The position numbers and the translations under genes are program-made. From a bacterium (GTDB lineage Bacteria; Patescibacteriota; Patescibacteriia; Patescibacteriales; GWC2-42-12), in contig JAUSEG010000013.1 in the NCBI GenBank assembly GCA_030650415.1, positions 1-32,884 of the forward strand: a stretch of DNA of 32,884 nucleotides, given 5' to 3'. The notes below the pieces were generated by a model, which saw nothing but the letters and a program-made list of their open reading frames with translations, searched no databases and was not told the DNA's origin. This document shows positions 1 to 7,164 of this stretch, one piece after another; within the stretch, counting starts at the first letter, position 1, and each line of letters starts with the position of its first letter.

Positions 1-147
1 TATATTTTGCCTAAAATAAAACAATTTTTTGATAAAATATTTTAAAGTGTTGTTAGTATTGCAAAATTGATTTTTTTTAACATTTTTTGTTTAATCTTAG
101 ATTAAAAAATTTTAATTTTTATTCATAGGTACAAGTCGGGAGTTAAT

Positions 148-570
148 TTATTCTGTAGTCACGCCATCGAATTCCGCTTCGTTGGCCGTAGCTTCAGTTT
201 TGGTTTTTCTAACAATGCCGTCCTTATGATGAGCCGGCGAATAAATGGTATAAAGCTTTAGATCTTCAGCCTGCGAAGTATTAATAACATTATGCTTAGC
301 CCCTGACGGCACGACTATGGCCGAACCGTCGGTAATTTCATATTCATTGCCATCAATAATACATTTTCCTTCTCCTTTTTCAATACGAAAAAATTGATCA
401 TTCTCTTCGTGTACTTCCATGCCGATTTCTTCTCTTGGTTTAAGCGACATGAGCACCAGTTGGCTATGCTTACCCGTGTATAGTACTTGGCGAAAATTAT
501 TATTTTCCAAAGTGTCTTTCTCAATGTTTGAGTTAAAGCCTTTCATCCCGTTAGATATTCTATTTGTCAT
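148..570 (-). CDS. Cupin-domain protein
   Basis: Single-domain cupin of about 140 residues. The two cupin motifs are visible: a first with H-E-E-N-D-Q-F-F-R-I-E-K-G-E-G, and a second with P-S-G-A-K-H-N-V-I. The usual metal-binding His and Glu are present (the His/Glu near 'VHEENDQFFRIEKGEG' and the His in 'GAKHNV'). It resembles small stand-alone mannose-6-phosphate-isomerase-like cupins, which bind a metal and often a sugar or small ligand; the substrate cannot be told. The frame also opens at a TTG at 591, but ATG at 570 is preferred because the cupin fold does not need the extra residues. An 11-bp inverted repeat spans the start region. It lies just downstream of the nuclease gene on the same strand with about 85 bases between, so it could be read from that operon or from its own weak promoter. 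Confidence 0.85.
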   Translation of the reverse strand: MTNRISNGMKGFNSNIEKDTLENNNFRQVLYTGKHSQLVLMSLKPREEIGMEVHEENDQFFRIEKGEGKCIIDGNEYEITDGSAIVVPSGAKHNVINTSQAEDLKLYTIYSPAHHKDGIVRKTKTEATANEAEFDGVTTE

Positions 571-614
571 ACTTTTGTTTAAATCCCGCAAATATTAAAA
601 ATGTCTAACGGGAT
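545..614 (-). promoter_or_regulatory. Inverted repeat spanning the cupin start codon
   Basis: ATCCCGTTAGA at 545-555 is perfectly complementary to TCTAACGGGAT at 604-614. In the minus-strand transcript the ATG at 570 would lie in the loop. A second partner for the same 5' arm is at 582-588 (AATCCCG against CGGGATT at 609-615), so two pairings exclude each other. This may be an RNA structure controlling translation or simply a chance repeat. Confidence 0.35.
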
Positions 615-655
615 TCATAAATTTATTAGTTAATTAATTATTTAATTATAACCAA

Positions 656-1441
656 TTAAAACGCAGCGTTATTTACTGCCTTCACATAATCGCAGTAATC
701 GCAAGTTAAACCGGCTTTGGGAATTTTATCGCCCATTAAGCATTCATGAGCTTTCATGATTTCCTTTTCCACCCAAGAATCATCGCCGACATACGGAATA
801 ATCTTTATATCAAATTCCAGTTTGCCATCGAAAGCCAAGCGGTCGGTCTGGCCGTTCGCGTAAACGAAGTAGCCGGTATCCGAAACTTTAAAACCATTTT
901 GCCGAAACAGCCACTGGTAAATTTCCATCTGCCTCTTATAACCGATTTGCCAATCCGCGTCCAAATTAACTTCGCTGGTTTTACTGGTTGATTTATAATC
1001 CACGACATAAATATTTCTTTCTTCGCCCCTTTTACCTGCCCTGAGCGAAGTCGAAGGGTCAACCCAGAGATCATCAACCGCTCCGGTAATAATAAAATTG
1101 GTCGGCTGATGTAAAAATTGCACGCCTTTGAAATTTTCCCGCCATTCGTTCATCATTTTATGCTGAAACGGCACTAAATCCAAACCATAGGCCTTCATCA
1201 GCGGATGAGTCGTAGCTCCGGATCGATGAATATCAAATTCTTTTTTTAATAAGGTGTCAACGGCTGAATTTAAATTAAAGGGAAACCCCGGCGGCTGGCT
1301 AACGCCGAGCCGGCGATCCAAATAAAAACATCTGGCGCAATTCAAAAATAAATCAATTTTAGACCGAGACAATTTAAACGGCTCGCGAGACGCCGGATCA
1401 AAAACGTTGCGGGTTCTTTTTGGATTATAAAACTTTGACAT
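656..1441 (-). CDS. PD-(D/E)XK nuclease family protein (Cas4/RecB-like)
   Basis: A 261-residue single-domain nuclease of the RecB/Cas4 type. Visible motifs in order: a Cys pair C35-x-x-C38, the catalytic acid in 'GAVDDLW' (about 120-126), 'VVDYKST' (146-152) with D148 and K150, the Q171-x3-Y175 motif in 'QMEIYQWL', and a terminal Cys pair C247-x-x-C250. The two Cys pairs at the ends could hold a metal or iron-sulfur cluster, as in Cas4 and AddB, although those have one Cys at the N side and three at the C side. There are no cas genes nearby, so a DNA repair or end-processing role is likelier. A strong ribosome-binding site (GGGGAGG, about 11 bases before the ATG) overlaps the end of the upstream membrane-protein gene, indicating translational coupling. 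Residues 128-137 (PSTSLRAG) come from an inserted repeat. Confidence 0.85.
   Translation of the reverse strand: MSKFYNPKRTRNVFDPASREPFKLSRSKIDLFLNCARCFYLDRRLGVSQPPGFPFNLNSAVDTLLKKEFDIHRSGATTHPLMKAYGLDLVPFQHKMMNEWRENFKGVQFLHQPTNFIITGAVDDLWVDPSTSLRAGKRGEERNIYVVDYKSTSKTSEVNLDADWQIGYKRQMEIYQWLFRQNGFKVSDTGYFVYANGQTDRLAFDGKLEFDIKIIPYVGDDSWVEKEIMKAHECLMGDKIPKAGLTCDYCDYVKAVNNAAF
1031..1062. repeat. Short interspersed repeat inside the nuclease gene
   Basis: The stretch containing CTGAGCGAAGTCGAAGGG encodes the residues DPSTSLRAG, which fit poorly between the conserved VDD and VDYK motifs. The same DNA word with this translation is a recurrent interspersed repeat in candidate-phyla genomes (established by familiarity, not searched). 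It sits in a loop between strands of the nuclease fold, where the frame stays open and the catalytic motifs are intact. Confidence 0.6.
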
Positions 1442-1446
1442 ATTAT

Positions 1447-2133
1447 TTAAGACCTCCCCAAAATCCTAATCTTAATAAATCTTACGGCTTTTTGTAATTT
1501 ATTCAACTTGCCAATCCGATACTGAAAATTTAAATCTAAAAAAATAACGGCGATGATTACGCCGATGGAATTATAGATTAAATCTATGGCATTATTCAAA
1601 TAATCGCCTACGCCGTCCTGGGCGTTTAAAAACACCACCGCCACCAATTCAACAATTTCATTAATCAAGCCCACGCCAAAACCCATTAATAGCAGCGAGA
1701 GATAATATAATCTCCTTTCAATAATTGTTTCTTTAACCGTCAAAAAACAGAACAGTTCATGCAAAACAAAGGTACCTAAAATTGAGCCGATTATGTGAAC
1801 TAGATTATCATAGCGAATCAGGCCTAATAAAAAAATCTTATCGTAGAGGCGAACTCCATCGATAAAAATATTACCGCCTAAAATATGCATGAAACCGAGC
1901 AAAGACAAACCAATTACTATAAAAGCCGGCAGCTTAATTTGTTTATGAATATAAATTACCAGCTCAATGAGCAATAAAAATATCAGAGAATAAAAAATAA
2001 ACTCATAGTTGCTCCTGGCTATGGCGTAAAGGATAAAAAAAACTAAATAGAAAAAAGTGAAAAAAACCACTAACCGGTCATTTCGCTTAAGGCCTTTGAT
2101 TAAATTTAAAAAATGTCTTAAAAAAAATCTCAT
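1447..2133 (-). CDS. DUF2238-like integral membrane protein
   Basis: A 228-residue polytopic membrane protein with about six hydrophobic segments. The pattern 'RYDNLVHIIGS', then 'GFGVGLINEIVELVA', then 'GDYLNNAIDLIYNSIGVI' matches the DUF2238/YjdF family layout: an Asp-x3-His in one helix, a Glu pair in the next, and an Asp-x3-Asp segment near the C-terminus. The molecular function of that family is unknown; the buried polar residues suggest metal or lipid-head-group contact. The stop codon lies 5 bases before the nuclease ATG and its last codons contain that gene's ribosome-binding site, so the two form an operon. A palindromic repeat lies directly upstream of its ATG, and I see no clear ribosome-binding site. 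Confidence 0.75.
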   Translation of the reverse strand: MRFFLRHFLNLIKGLKRNDRLVVFFTFFYLVFFILYAIARSNYEFIFYSLIFLLLIELVIYIHKQIKLPAFIVIGLSLLGFMHILGGNIFIDGVRLYDKIFLLGLIRYDNLVHIIGSILGTFVLHELFCFLTVKETIIERRLYYLSLLLMGFGVGLINEIVELVAVVFLNAQDGVGDYLNNAIDLIYNSIGVIIAVIFLDLNFQYRIGKLNKLQKAVRFIKIRILGRS

Positions 2134-2135
2134 GA

Positions 2136-2184
2136 TTTTATTTAACTTCGGCCAAGCGAATGGAGGGCGAAGTTATAATTTATT
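2136..2184. repeat. AACTTCG...CGAAGTT palindromic repeat, copy 1
   Basis: Imperfect palindrome with arms AACTTCGGCC and GGGCGAAGTT around an AATGGA-containing loop, followed by ATAATTTATTT. Related copies lie at 4567-4610 and 8611-8645. The shared core is (A)ATG(G/A)ACGAAGTTA. This copy directly abuts the start of the DUF2238-like gene. Confidence 0.65.
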
Positions 2185-2225
2185 TTGATCTTTCCGTCAA
2201 CCGCTTTCGCGTATATAATCATATC

Positions 2226-2257
2226 AAAAAATCGCCTAAAGATAAAGGCGATTTTTT
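2226..2257. terminator. Bidirectional intrinsic terminator
   Basis: AAAAAATCGCC pairs perfectly with GGCGATTTTTT around a 10-base loop, giving a stem that ends in A and T runs on both sides. It lies about 40 bases past the stop codon of the small minus-strand gene and would end that transcript. Confidence 0.85.
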
Positions 2258-2294
2258 AGTATGCGGAAACCGTCAAAAAAAGTTAGAATTCACT

Positions 2295-2471
2295 CTAGTT
2301 CCATTCAGCGCTCTTACTCCGTTTGATTTTCAGCGACTTGACTCGGCTTTTTGATAAAGAAGTCCAGCTAAGAATGCCGATGGCGGACGATACCGCTGCC
2401 TGCTCTTCGGCGTTAAGCGAATACTTTTTTAATAAATTCATTAAAATGGCAATGGCTTTTTTATCTTCCAT
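2295..2471 (-). CDS. Small protein of 58 residues, unrecognised
   Basis: An ATG-started frame of 58 residues, beginning MEDKKAIAILMNLLKKYSLN and ending in a basic tail (KSLKIKRSKSAEWN). The middle reads like a helical segment with a hydrophobic core (AVSSAIGILSWTSL). It is followed after about 40 bases by a strong terminator, which supports a real transcript, and no competing real gene occupies the region. There is no clear ribosome-binding site. The composition (amphipathic helices, charged ends) suggests a small cytoplasmic protein; I seem to recall similar short proteins in candidate-phyla genomes but cannot name a family. Confidence 0.55.
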   Translation of the reverse strand: MEDKKAIAILMNLLKKYSLNAEEQAAVSSAIGILSWTSLSKSRVKSLKIKRSKSAEWN

Positions 2472-2620
2472 AAATTAATAATCTACTCTCTCATGGATTT
2501 AATAACTGCCAAGGCCACTACTTTAATCTTGTTACGGCGGGCGTAATTCTTAATACAACAATTCAACAGCCTGAGTATCTTTATATTTTTTAATCCTAAT
2601 CTCCCAAATCAGCCAGGTAA

Positions 2621-4531
2621 CTAATTATTATTTTGATATTTATAAGATTTTTTCATCGCCTTCCAAAATACCTCTTTATTCACGCAGTGTGGATTAGTTC
2701 CATCGCAATCTTTGTTCTCTAAAACATTGCCGTATTTGGCGAAAGTATTTGAATCTTCATATTCATAGGGATTGGTTTGCATGGCGCTTACCACTGCCGC
2801 ATGCGCTTTATTTACATCTCCGCCGGACTTACCCAGCTCCTCTTGCATGCCAAGATTATAAGCGCGCACTAAGCCGCGGAATTCCTTAGACTTGGCTTCG
2901 CCCTTAACTACGTCCAGAGCTTCACCGACTACGGCCGTAGTTACGCCAACGGTTTTGCCGGTTATCTCGCCAAAAATCGTTTCAATAACTTTATCTTTGA
3001 CTGCGTCTTTAGCCTTATCCTGGATGGAACTATTAACCATATTTATATTGCGTTTTACATCTTCGCCGAATTCAGACAGACCATCGTTAATTGATTGCTG
3101 GCGCTCTAGCATGCGCTCATAAAAACGCAACTGCTCGTCTAACTTAGCTTCTCCTGCGCTCGGCCCTGACTTCCAAATCTTAAATTTATCCATGACGTCG
3201 CCCACCTTCTCGTTCCAGCGATCTTTAAGCAATTTAGCGTCATCCATCTGTTCAATATCATTATTCGGATCACTAATAAATTTATAATAATCTTTAAAAG
3301 CATCGATCTGGTCCTGGGTCATCTTAACTCCTTTAGCTTTAAGATTTTCATTAAGCGCGATTAATTTATCTTTGGCCTCGCGATTAAGCTCGCCGACCGC
3401 ATAATCGCCAAGGATATCTTTATTGATCGGATCTGATTGCTTTTCATATTCGGCTTTATTGGTTTTCGTCAGCACATCAACCAGATCAGCCCTTTTATCT
3501 TCAAGGCCCTTAAGCTGCTTCTCCAGATCGGCATCCTTACCGCCTTGCAAATATTTTTTTAACTCGTCAATTTGATTGTCTACGGCAATAACATCGGCCG
3601 GATCAATTTTATCGCCCAATTGTTCACGGCAGTCTTGCTTAGCCTGACCGGATAGCATCTTGCAGCCGGCCGGATTTTCAAATTTAACTGCTACGTTTAA
3701 ATAACATTCTTCCGGCGTATAGCTCATAAAACCGCCCTTAATACGCTTGCAAACATCTATATCTCCGGTATTCTCGGCGATGTTAAGATAACATTTATCT
3801 CTTGGCGGATTAGAGCCGCCGTCTTTAAATCTCTCGCCTTTAATACGTTCGCAATCATCGGCCTCGCCGCTCTGCATGGCGGAGGCCTGATAGCAATGGT
3901 CGCTATCAGGCAAAATCAGGCAAGCAATGTCTTCCAGTTTGCTCAAACAGCCGGTAGTCAATAATGACACTGCCAAGAGCAATCCAGCCAATTGAACCGC
4001 ATTTTTCTTCGGTTTAATTTTTTTTATAACAAAAACAATTATTACAGCTATAAACCAAAAGGCCGAAACTGAAAGCATAAACAGCGAGGCATTGCGGATC
4101 GGCTCGACGAGAATATCTAATACTAAGCGGGCAATATCGGTATATCTCGGTTCTCCGGCCAAGGCGACCGCCAAAAAATACCATGGCGCGTAAATCAGGA
4201 CGAGAAGAATCGGGTTGACCGCTTGAAATTTATTTAAACGAAATAATTTGCTTATCCCTAAAAGTAAGTAGCCGAGAATTAACGACAAAAAACCTAATAA
4301 AATTCCGCCATAAACGCCGTAGGAATTAAAGGCCTCTAAAAGTTTCGGGCTGGCCAGATCTTTAATCCGCGCCATCGCGTTGAAATTAAGGTAATAAACG
4401 AACGCAAAAATCAGCCAAGCGCAAACCGGAAATAAAGCATTGGTTAAAATACATTTTCTCTTAGCCGGCTTAATTTGTTCTGTTCCACCCGCCGAAGCGA
4501 TAGGTTCAGAAGCTTGTTTTGTCTCTTCCAT
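2621..4531 (-). CDS. Membrane-anchored protein with Cys-rich repeats and a helical C-terminal region
   Basis: 636 residues in three parts. Residues 28-172 hold four hydrophobic segments (about 28-50, 72-94, 104-125 and 149-170). A fifth segment (about 178-194) ends in L-T-T-G-C195, which looks like a lipoprotein cleavage box placed inside the protein. Residues 195-300 carry about three copies of a Cys-repeat with the pattern C-Y-L-N-I-A ... D-x-C-x-R-I-K-G. The rest is mostly charged alpha-helix with coiled-coil character, then a short segment with two Cys near the end (CDGTNPHC). It would sit in the cell membrane with the repeats outside. The same kind of Cys-repeat occurs in the gene at 29280-30113. 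Its function is unknown. No ribosome-binding site is evident before the ATG. Confidence 0.8.
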   Translation of the reverse strand: MEETKQASEPIASAGGTEQIKPAKRKCILTNALFPVCAWLIFAFVYYLNFNAMARIKDLASPKLLEAFNSYGVYGGILLGFLSLILGYLLLGISKLFRLNKFQAVNPILLVLIYAPWYFLAVALAGEPRYTDIARLVLDILVEPIRNASLFMLSVSAFWFIAVIIVFVIKKIKPKKNAVQLAGLLLAVSLLTTGCLSKLEDIACLILPDSDHCYQASAMQSGEADDCERIKGERFKDGGSNPPRDKCYLNIAENTGDIDVCKRIKGGFMSYTPEECYLNVAVKFENPAGCKMLSGQAKQDCREQLGDKIDPADVIAVDNQIDELKKYLQGGKDADLEKQLKGLEDKRADLVDVLTKTNKAEYEKQSDPINKDILGDYAVGELNREAKDKLIALNENLKAKGVKMTQDQIDAFKDYYKFISDPNNDIEQMDDAKLLKDRWNEKVGDVMDKFKIWKSGPSAGEAKLDEQLRFYERMLERQQSINDGLSEFGEDVKRNINMVNSSIQDKAKDAVKDKVIETIFGEITGKTVGVTTAVVGEALDVVKGEAKSKEFRGLVRAYNLGMQEELGKSGGDVNKAHAAVVSAMQTNPYEYEDSNTFAKYGNVLENKDCDGTNPHCVNKEVFWKAMKKSYKYQNNN

Positions 4532-4566
4532 ACTTTTTAGTTATTAATAATTAAGAGATCGTCTTA

Positions 4567-4610
4567 TATTTTAACTTGGCCGAACCTAATGAACGAAGTT
4601 ATAATTTATT
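4567..4610. repeat. AACTTCG...CGAAGTT palindromic repeat, copy 2
   Basis: Aligns with the copy at 2136-2184 over most of its length: a TTTTAACTT start, GGCCGAAC, TAATGAACGAAGTTA, then TAATTTATT. It reaches the stop codon of the EEP-family gene. Confidence 0.65.
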
Positions 4611-5302
4611 TAAATAGTTATTATAGCCGAAATCGGCAGATGGTCTGAACTGACCGCTCCGTGAACCTTAAATGAATTTGCTTTAATATCCTTACTGGCA
4701 AATATATAATCCAACCGAATATCAGCTACGTTGCTCATATCACAGCCAGAGCAATCAAACAGAGGCGCATTTATGGTTGGCGTCGAAGTCGGGTCGCTAT
4801 CTATCATAATCTTAGTCATTGCCTTTATGGCCGCGCTGTCGGGCATGGCGTTAAAATCGCCCATCACAATCGTTTTTTCTTTTGGCAAAACTTTTATTAA
4901 AGTTTTTATTTGAAGTTCCTGCAACTCTGAAGGTTGTTGATGTGTGTGCTTAAGATGAGTACAGAAGACATGCAAAATTTTGTTTTCAATTTTAATATCG
5001 GCTTTAATGGCGGCGCGTCCGTCGGTTTCGGATAGGAGATATGTTTTAGTATCAATCATTTTGTATTTACTAAAAATCGCCGGTCCGTCGTTCCAGATTT
5101 CTTCACCGAATACTTTTCGTACGGGAGCAAAAACATATTCATAGCCTAAACTCTTAAGAAAGCCGATGATATCTAGTTGTAAATCATTAACTTCAACTTC
5201 CTGAAGGCCGATAATGTCCGCCTTGGCCGTTTTTAAAAAGCCGGCGATTTGATCAAATTTTCCGTCAACCCAGATATTCCAGGATAAAATTTTGAGTCGC
5301 AT
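4610..5302 (-). CDS. Endonuclease/exonuclease/phosphatase (EEP) family hydrolase
   Basis: 230 residues, the normal size for a single EEP domain. All signature motifs are visible: 'SWNIWVDG' at the N-terminus, 'GLQEVE' with the metal-binding Glu, 'CTHLKH' with the catalytic His, 'VMGDFNAMPDS' with Asp and Asn, 'RLDYIFASKD', and 'SDHLPI' near the end with the last catalytic Asp-His pair. The family cuts phosphodiester bonds in DNA, RNA or small molecules with a divalent metal. No signal peptide is present, so it acts in the cytoplasm. The gene starts 12 bases after the SDR oxidoreductase stop, so the two are probably co-transcribed; no clear ribosome-binding site. Confidence 0.9.
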   Translation of the reverse strand: MRLKILSWNIWVDGKFDQIAGFLKTAKADIIGLQEVEVNDLQLDIIGFLKSLGYEYVFAPVRKVFGEEIWNDGPAIFSKYKMIDTKTYLLSETDGRAAIKADIKIENKILHVFCTHLKHTHQQPSELQELQIKTLIKVLPKEKTIVMGDFNAMPDSAAIKAMTKIMIDSDPTSTPTINAPLFDCSGCDMSNVADIRLDYIFASKDIKANSFKVHGAVSSDHLPISAIITI

Positions 5303-5314
5303 AATAAGTAATAA

Positions 5315-6010
5315 TTATTTAGAAACCACCGGCCTCCTGATGATTAAATCTTCTACCGGATTATCGGACATTAAATTTCTTACAATTTTATCCGCGACCT
5401 CATCGGCTTGCATATACTCTTTTAAATCGCTTGGGTATTTTTCTTTGTAAATATTTGTTTGAATTCCGCCAGGATAAACGGCGAAAATTTTTATGTTAGG
5501 TTCTGCAATTTCTTTTCTGGCCGATTCGGTTAATCCCTTAATCGCGAACTTTGAAGCAACATAAACGGACAACATTGCTTTACCTTCAATCCCGGCTGTG
5601 GAATTAACGTTTAGAATTAAGCCTCTCCCCTGTTTTTTTATATAGCGCAAGGCGATTTGGCAACCGTAAAAATAACCGAAAAAATTGACCTCAAAAAGAT
5701 TATGCAATTTTTTTGTGTCAATTTCTTCGACGAGGCTCGGCGCGATCTGGATTCCCGCGTTATTTATCCAAATATCCATGGAGCCGTATTTTTCAAAAAC
5801 GTATTTTCCCAAATCGGATAAATCATCATAATCCGTCACATCGGCAAAAAAATAATCGACCGACAATTCTTTGGCGGTTTTTTCTAAATTTTCCTTGTTA
5901 TCGCTGGAAATAATTACTCGGCAACCTTCTCTTGCGAATAGCGAAGCTAAGGATTTACCCAAACCTTGGCTACCGCCAGTGATAATTACAATCTTATCTT
6001 TTATGATCAT
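5315..6010 (-). CDS. Short-chain dehydrogenase/reductase (SDR)
   Basis: 231-residue classical SDR with a complete active site. The nucleotide-binding motif is 'TGGSQGLGKSLA' near residue 11, followed by 'NNAGIQ', the catalytic Ser in 'NVNSTAG', and the Tyr-x3-Lys pair in 'YVASKFAIKG'. An Asp-containing 'FFADVTDYDDL' contacts the adenine. The substrate cannot be predicted. The start ATG is preceded by a small palindrome (AAATGC-CA-GCATTT). It is the first gene of a pair with the EEP hydrolase. Length is a little short for the family but no motif is missing. Confidence 0.9.
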   Translation of the reverse strand: MIIKDKIVIITGGSQGLGKSLASLFAREGCRVIISSDNKENLEKTAKELSVDYFFADVTDYDDLSDLGKYVFEKYGSMDIWINNAGIQIAPSLVEEIDTKKLHNLFEVNFFGYFYGCQIALRYIKKQGRGLILNVNSTAGIEGKAMLSVYVASKFAIKGLTESARKEIAEPNIKIFAVYPGGIQTNIYKEKYPSDLKEYMQADEVADKIVRNLMSDNPVEDLIIRRPVVSK

Positions 6011-6054
6011 ATATTAAATGCTGGCATTTTATAAATTAGCTCGAACTGAATTCT

Positions 6055-6150
6055 CCACCTACACCGAGGCTTCGGCGGACAAGCAAGTTTTTCTTTGCCT
6101 GCCCTGCCTTTGTCCCGAGCTCAGACCGAGGGGAGTTTACCGAAGGGGCG
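6055..6150. repeat. Degenerate palindromic repeat cluster
   Basis: GC-rich relic in an AT-rich gap, with short inverted words (CCGAGGCTTCGG, and CCCGAGCTCAGACCGAGGGG) resembling the repeats at 1031-1062 and 21195-21262. No open reading frame of interest crosses it. It separates the SDR operon from the Panacea-type toxin-antitoxin pair. Confidence 0.5.
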
Positions 6151-6162
6151 GCAAATTCTCTT

Positions 6163-6498
6163 TCAACCAAGTCGATTCTTTATTAAATTAATTAATTCTT
6201 GCTCACTGCCATAAATACCATGTCTGGAGAAAACTAAAATTAAATATTCATCATTCTTAAAACACTGAAAAATTAACCGATAGCCTTTTGATTTTCCGCA
6301 ATTTTCTTTAAGCGGGATAATTCTGGCTTTAAATATTTTGTTCGTTCCAAAGCCGGGATATTGCTCAATGCCCGGAGTTTCTCTTAGCCCCTTTAAACAA
6401 AAAAGGCGCTCCCAGGCTTCCATTGATTCCTCCGAAGCCGGAAAACGCTTTAAATTTTTAAAATCTTTTTCAATTTCGCAATGGCGCTTTAACAGCAT
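6163..6498 (-). CDS. Putative RelE-like toxin partner of a Panacea antitoxin
   Basis: 111 residues. The C-terminal half has the RelE/ParE-like pattern: 'KIFKARIIPLKENCGKSKG', then 'YRLIFQCFKNDEYLILVFSR', then 'HGIYGSEQELINLIKNRLG'. RelE-family proteins cleave mRNA on the ribosome or otherwise block growth. It follows the Panacea-domain gene by 12 bases, and an AAAGGA ribosome-binding site overlaps that gene's stop codon, giving coupled translation, as expected for a toxin-antitoxin pair. The reading frame looks whole. The RelE assignment is from pattern and context only, and an unrelated toxin fold remains possible. Confidence 0.6.
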   Translation of the reverse strand: MLLKRHCEIEKDFKNLKRFPASEESMEAWERLFCLKGLRETPGIEQYPGFGTNKIFKARIIPLKENCGKSKGYRLIFQCFKNDEYLILVFSRHGIYGSEQELINLIKNRLG

Positions 6499-6510
6499 AT
6501 ATATATTTAT

Positions 6511-7008
6511 TCATCCTTTATCCATCTCGCCATATTTATTGCGATAATATGTAAGATTATAATCAATGATGCCGTCGGGTTTAGTGGCTATCCATGGCGC
6601 TTCGCCATGACTGGCGCTTTTCATTTCCGCGCCGGAAAATAAAGCCCATTTATCAGCGACCTCTTCCATCATTATCAATTCTTCTTTGGTAAACAACTTC
6701 AAATCAAAATCTTTAAGCGCTTCTATATGCTGTTGGTCGTTATAACCGGCGCAAACTTTTCTTTTTGATATTTTTATATCAACGCGATCCATTTGCTTAA
6801 TAATTTTCTCCGCCATTCTTGGCACCGGACCATTCTCAAATCTTAAATATTGATCTCCGGTTACTGATTTACCGTATTTTTCAAAAAAATCAAAATCAAG
6901 GAAATATAAGAGTTTCATCATCTTTAATTTTCCCAATGTGCCGTTCTTAATTTTATTCGCAAAAAATAAAATTATCTGCTTATATTTTTTTTCATTTATC
7001 GTAGCCAT
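6511..7008 (-). CDS. Panacea (SocA/DUF4065) domain antitoxin
   Basis: About 165 residues. The family core is clear: 'LGKLKMMKLLYFLDFDFFEK', then 'YGKSVTGDQYLRFENGPVPR', and a C-terminal 'ADKWALFSGAEMKSASHGEA' with 'PW'. This domain (also called SocA or GepA) acts as the antitoxin in many two-gene toxin-antitoxin pairs whose toxins are unrelated to one another. The frame can be opened at TTG 7032, but ATG 7008 is chosen because it sits just where a promoter would start the transcript. It is followed 12 bases later by the RelE-like gene. Confidence 0.85.
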   Translation of the reverse strand: MATINEKKYKQIILFFANKIKNGTLGKLKMMKLLYFLDFDFFEKYGKSVTGDQYLRFENGPVPRMAEKIIKQMDRVDIKISKRKVCAGYNDQQHIEALKDFDLKLFTKEELIMMEEVADKWALFSGAEMKSASHGEAPWIATKPDGIIDYNLTYYRNKYGEMDKG

Positions 7009-7014
7009 GATTTT

Positions 7015-7042
7015 ATTATAACACAAAATCAATTATTTCCAA
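7015..7042 (-). promoter_or_regulatory. Promoter of the Panacea toxin-antitoxin pair, apparently leaderless
   Basis: TTGGAA at 7037-7042, a 16-base spacer, then TATAAT at 7015-7020 preceded by TGT (extended -10). The ATG begins at 7008, only 6 bases after the -10 box, so transcription should start at or within a base or two of the start codon, leaving no 5' leader. Confidence 0.65.
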
Positions 7043-7066
7043 ATTAACCGCTAATTTTGGCTTTGC

Positions 7067-7103
7067 ATTGGGAGCTAGCGTCGCGAAGCGACACCTTCCC
7101 AAA
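7067..7103. repeat. Palindromic repeat
   Basis: Nested inverted repeat: TTGGGAG ... CTTCCCAA outside and GTCGC-GAA-GCGAC inside. It is GC-rich in an AT-rich gap between the metallopeptidase stop and the Panacea promoter, and is probably one of the many interspersed palindromes in this genome. Confidence 0.5.
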
Positions 7104-7164
7104 TCGGCCGAGAGTGTGGGATATAGTTGAAACGATTTTAATAAAAATTTAATTTTTTATAATC

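Noticed and set aside
656-1441. Cas4 and a CRISPR system
   Set aside because: No cas1/cas2 or repeat-spacer array in the window; the Cys arrangement also differs from Cas4.
2160-2354. Plus-strand frame of 64 residues
   Set aside because: It runs through a bidirectional terminator and antisense to the 58-residue gene; composition is not protein-like and there is no ribosome-binding site.
2483-2579. Short minus-strand frame ending KIKVVALAVIKSMRE
   Set aside because: No ordinary start codon, about 30 codons, no supporting signal. It might be the end of a lost gene, but this cannot be shown.
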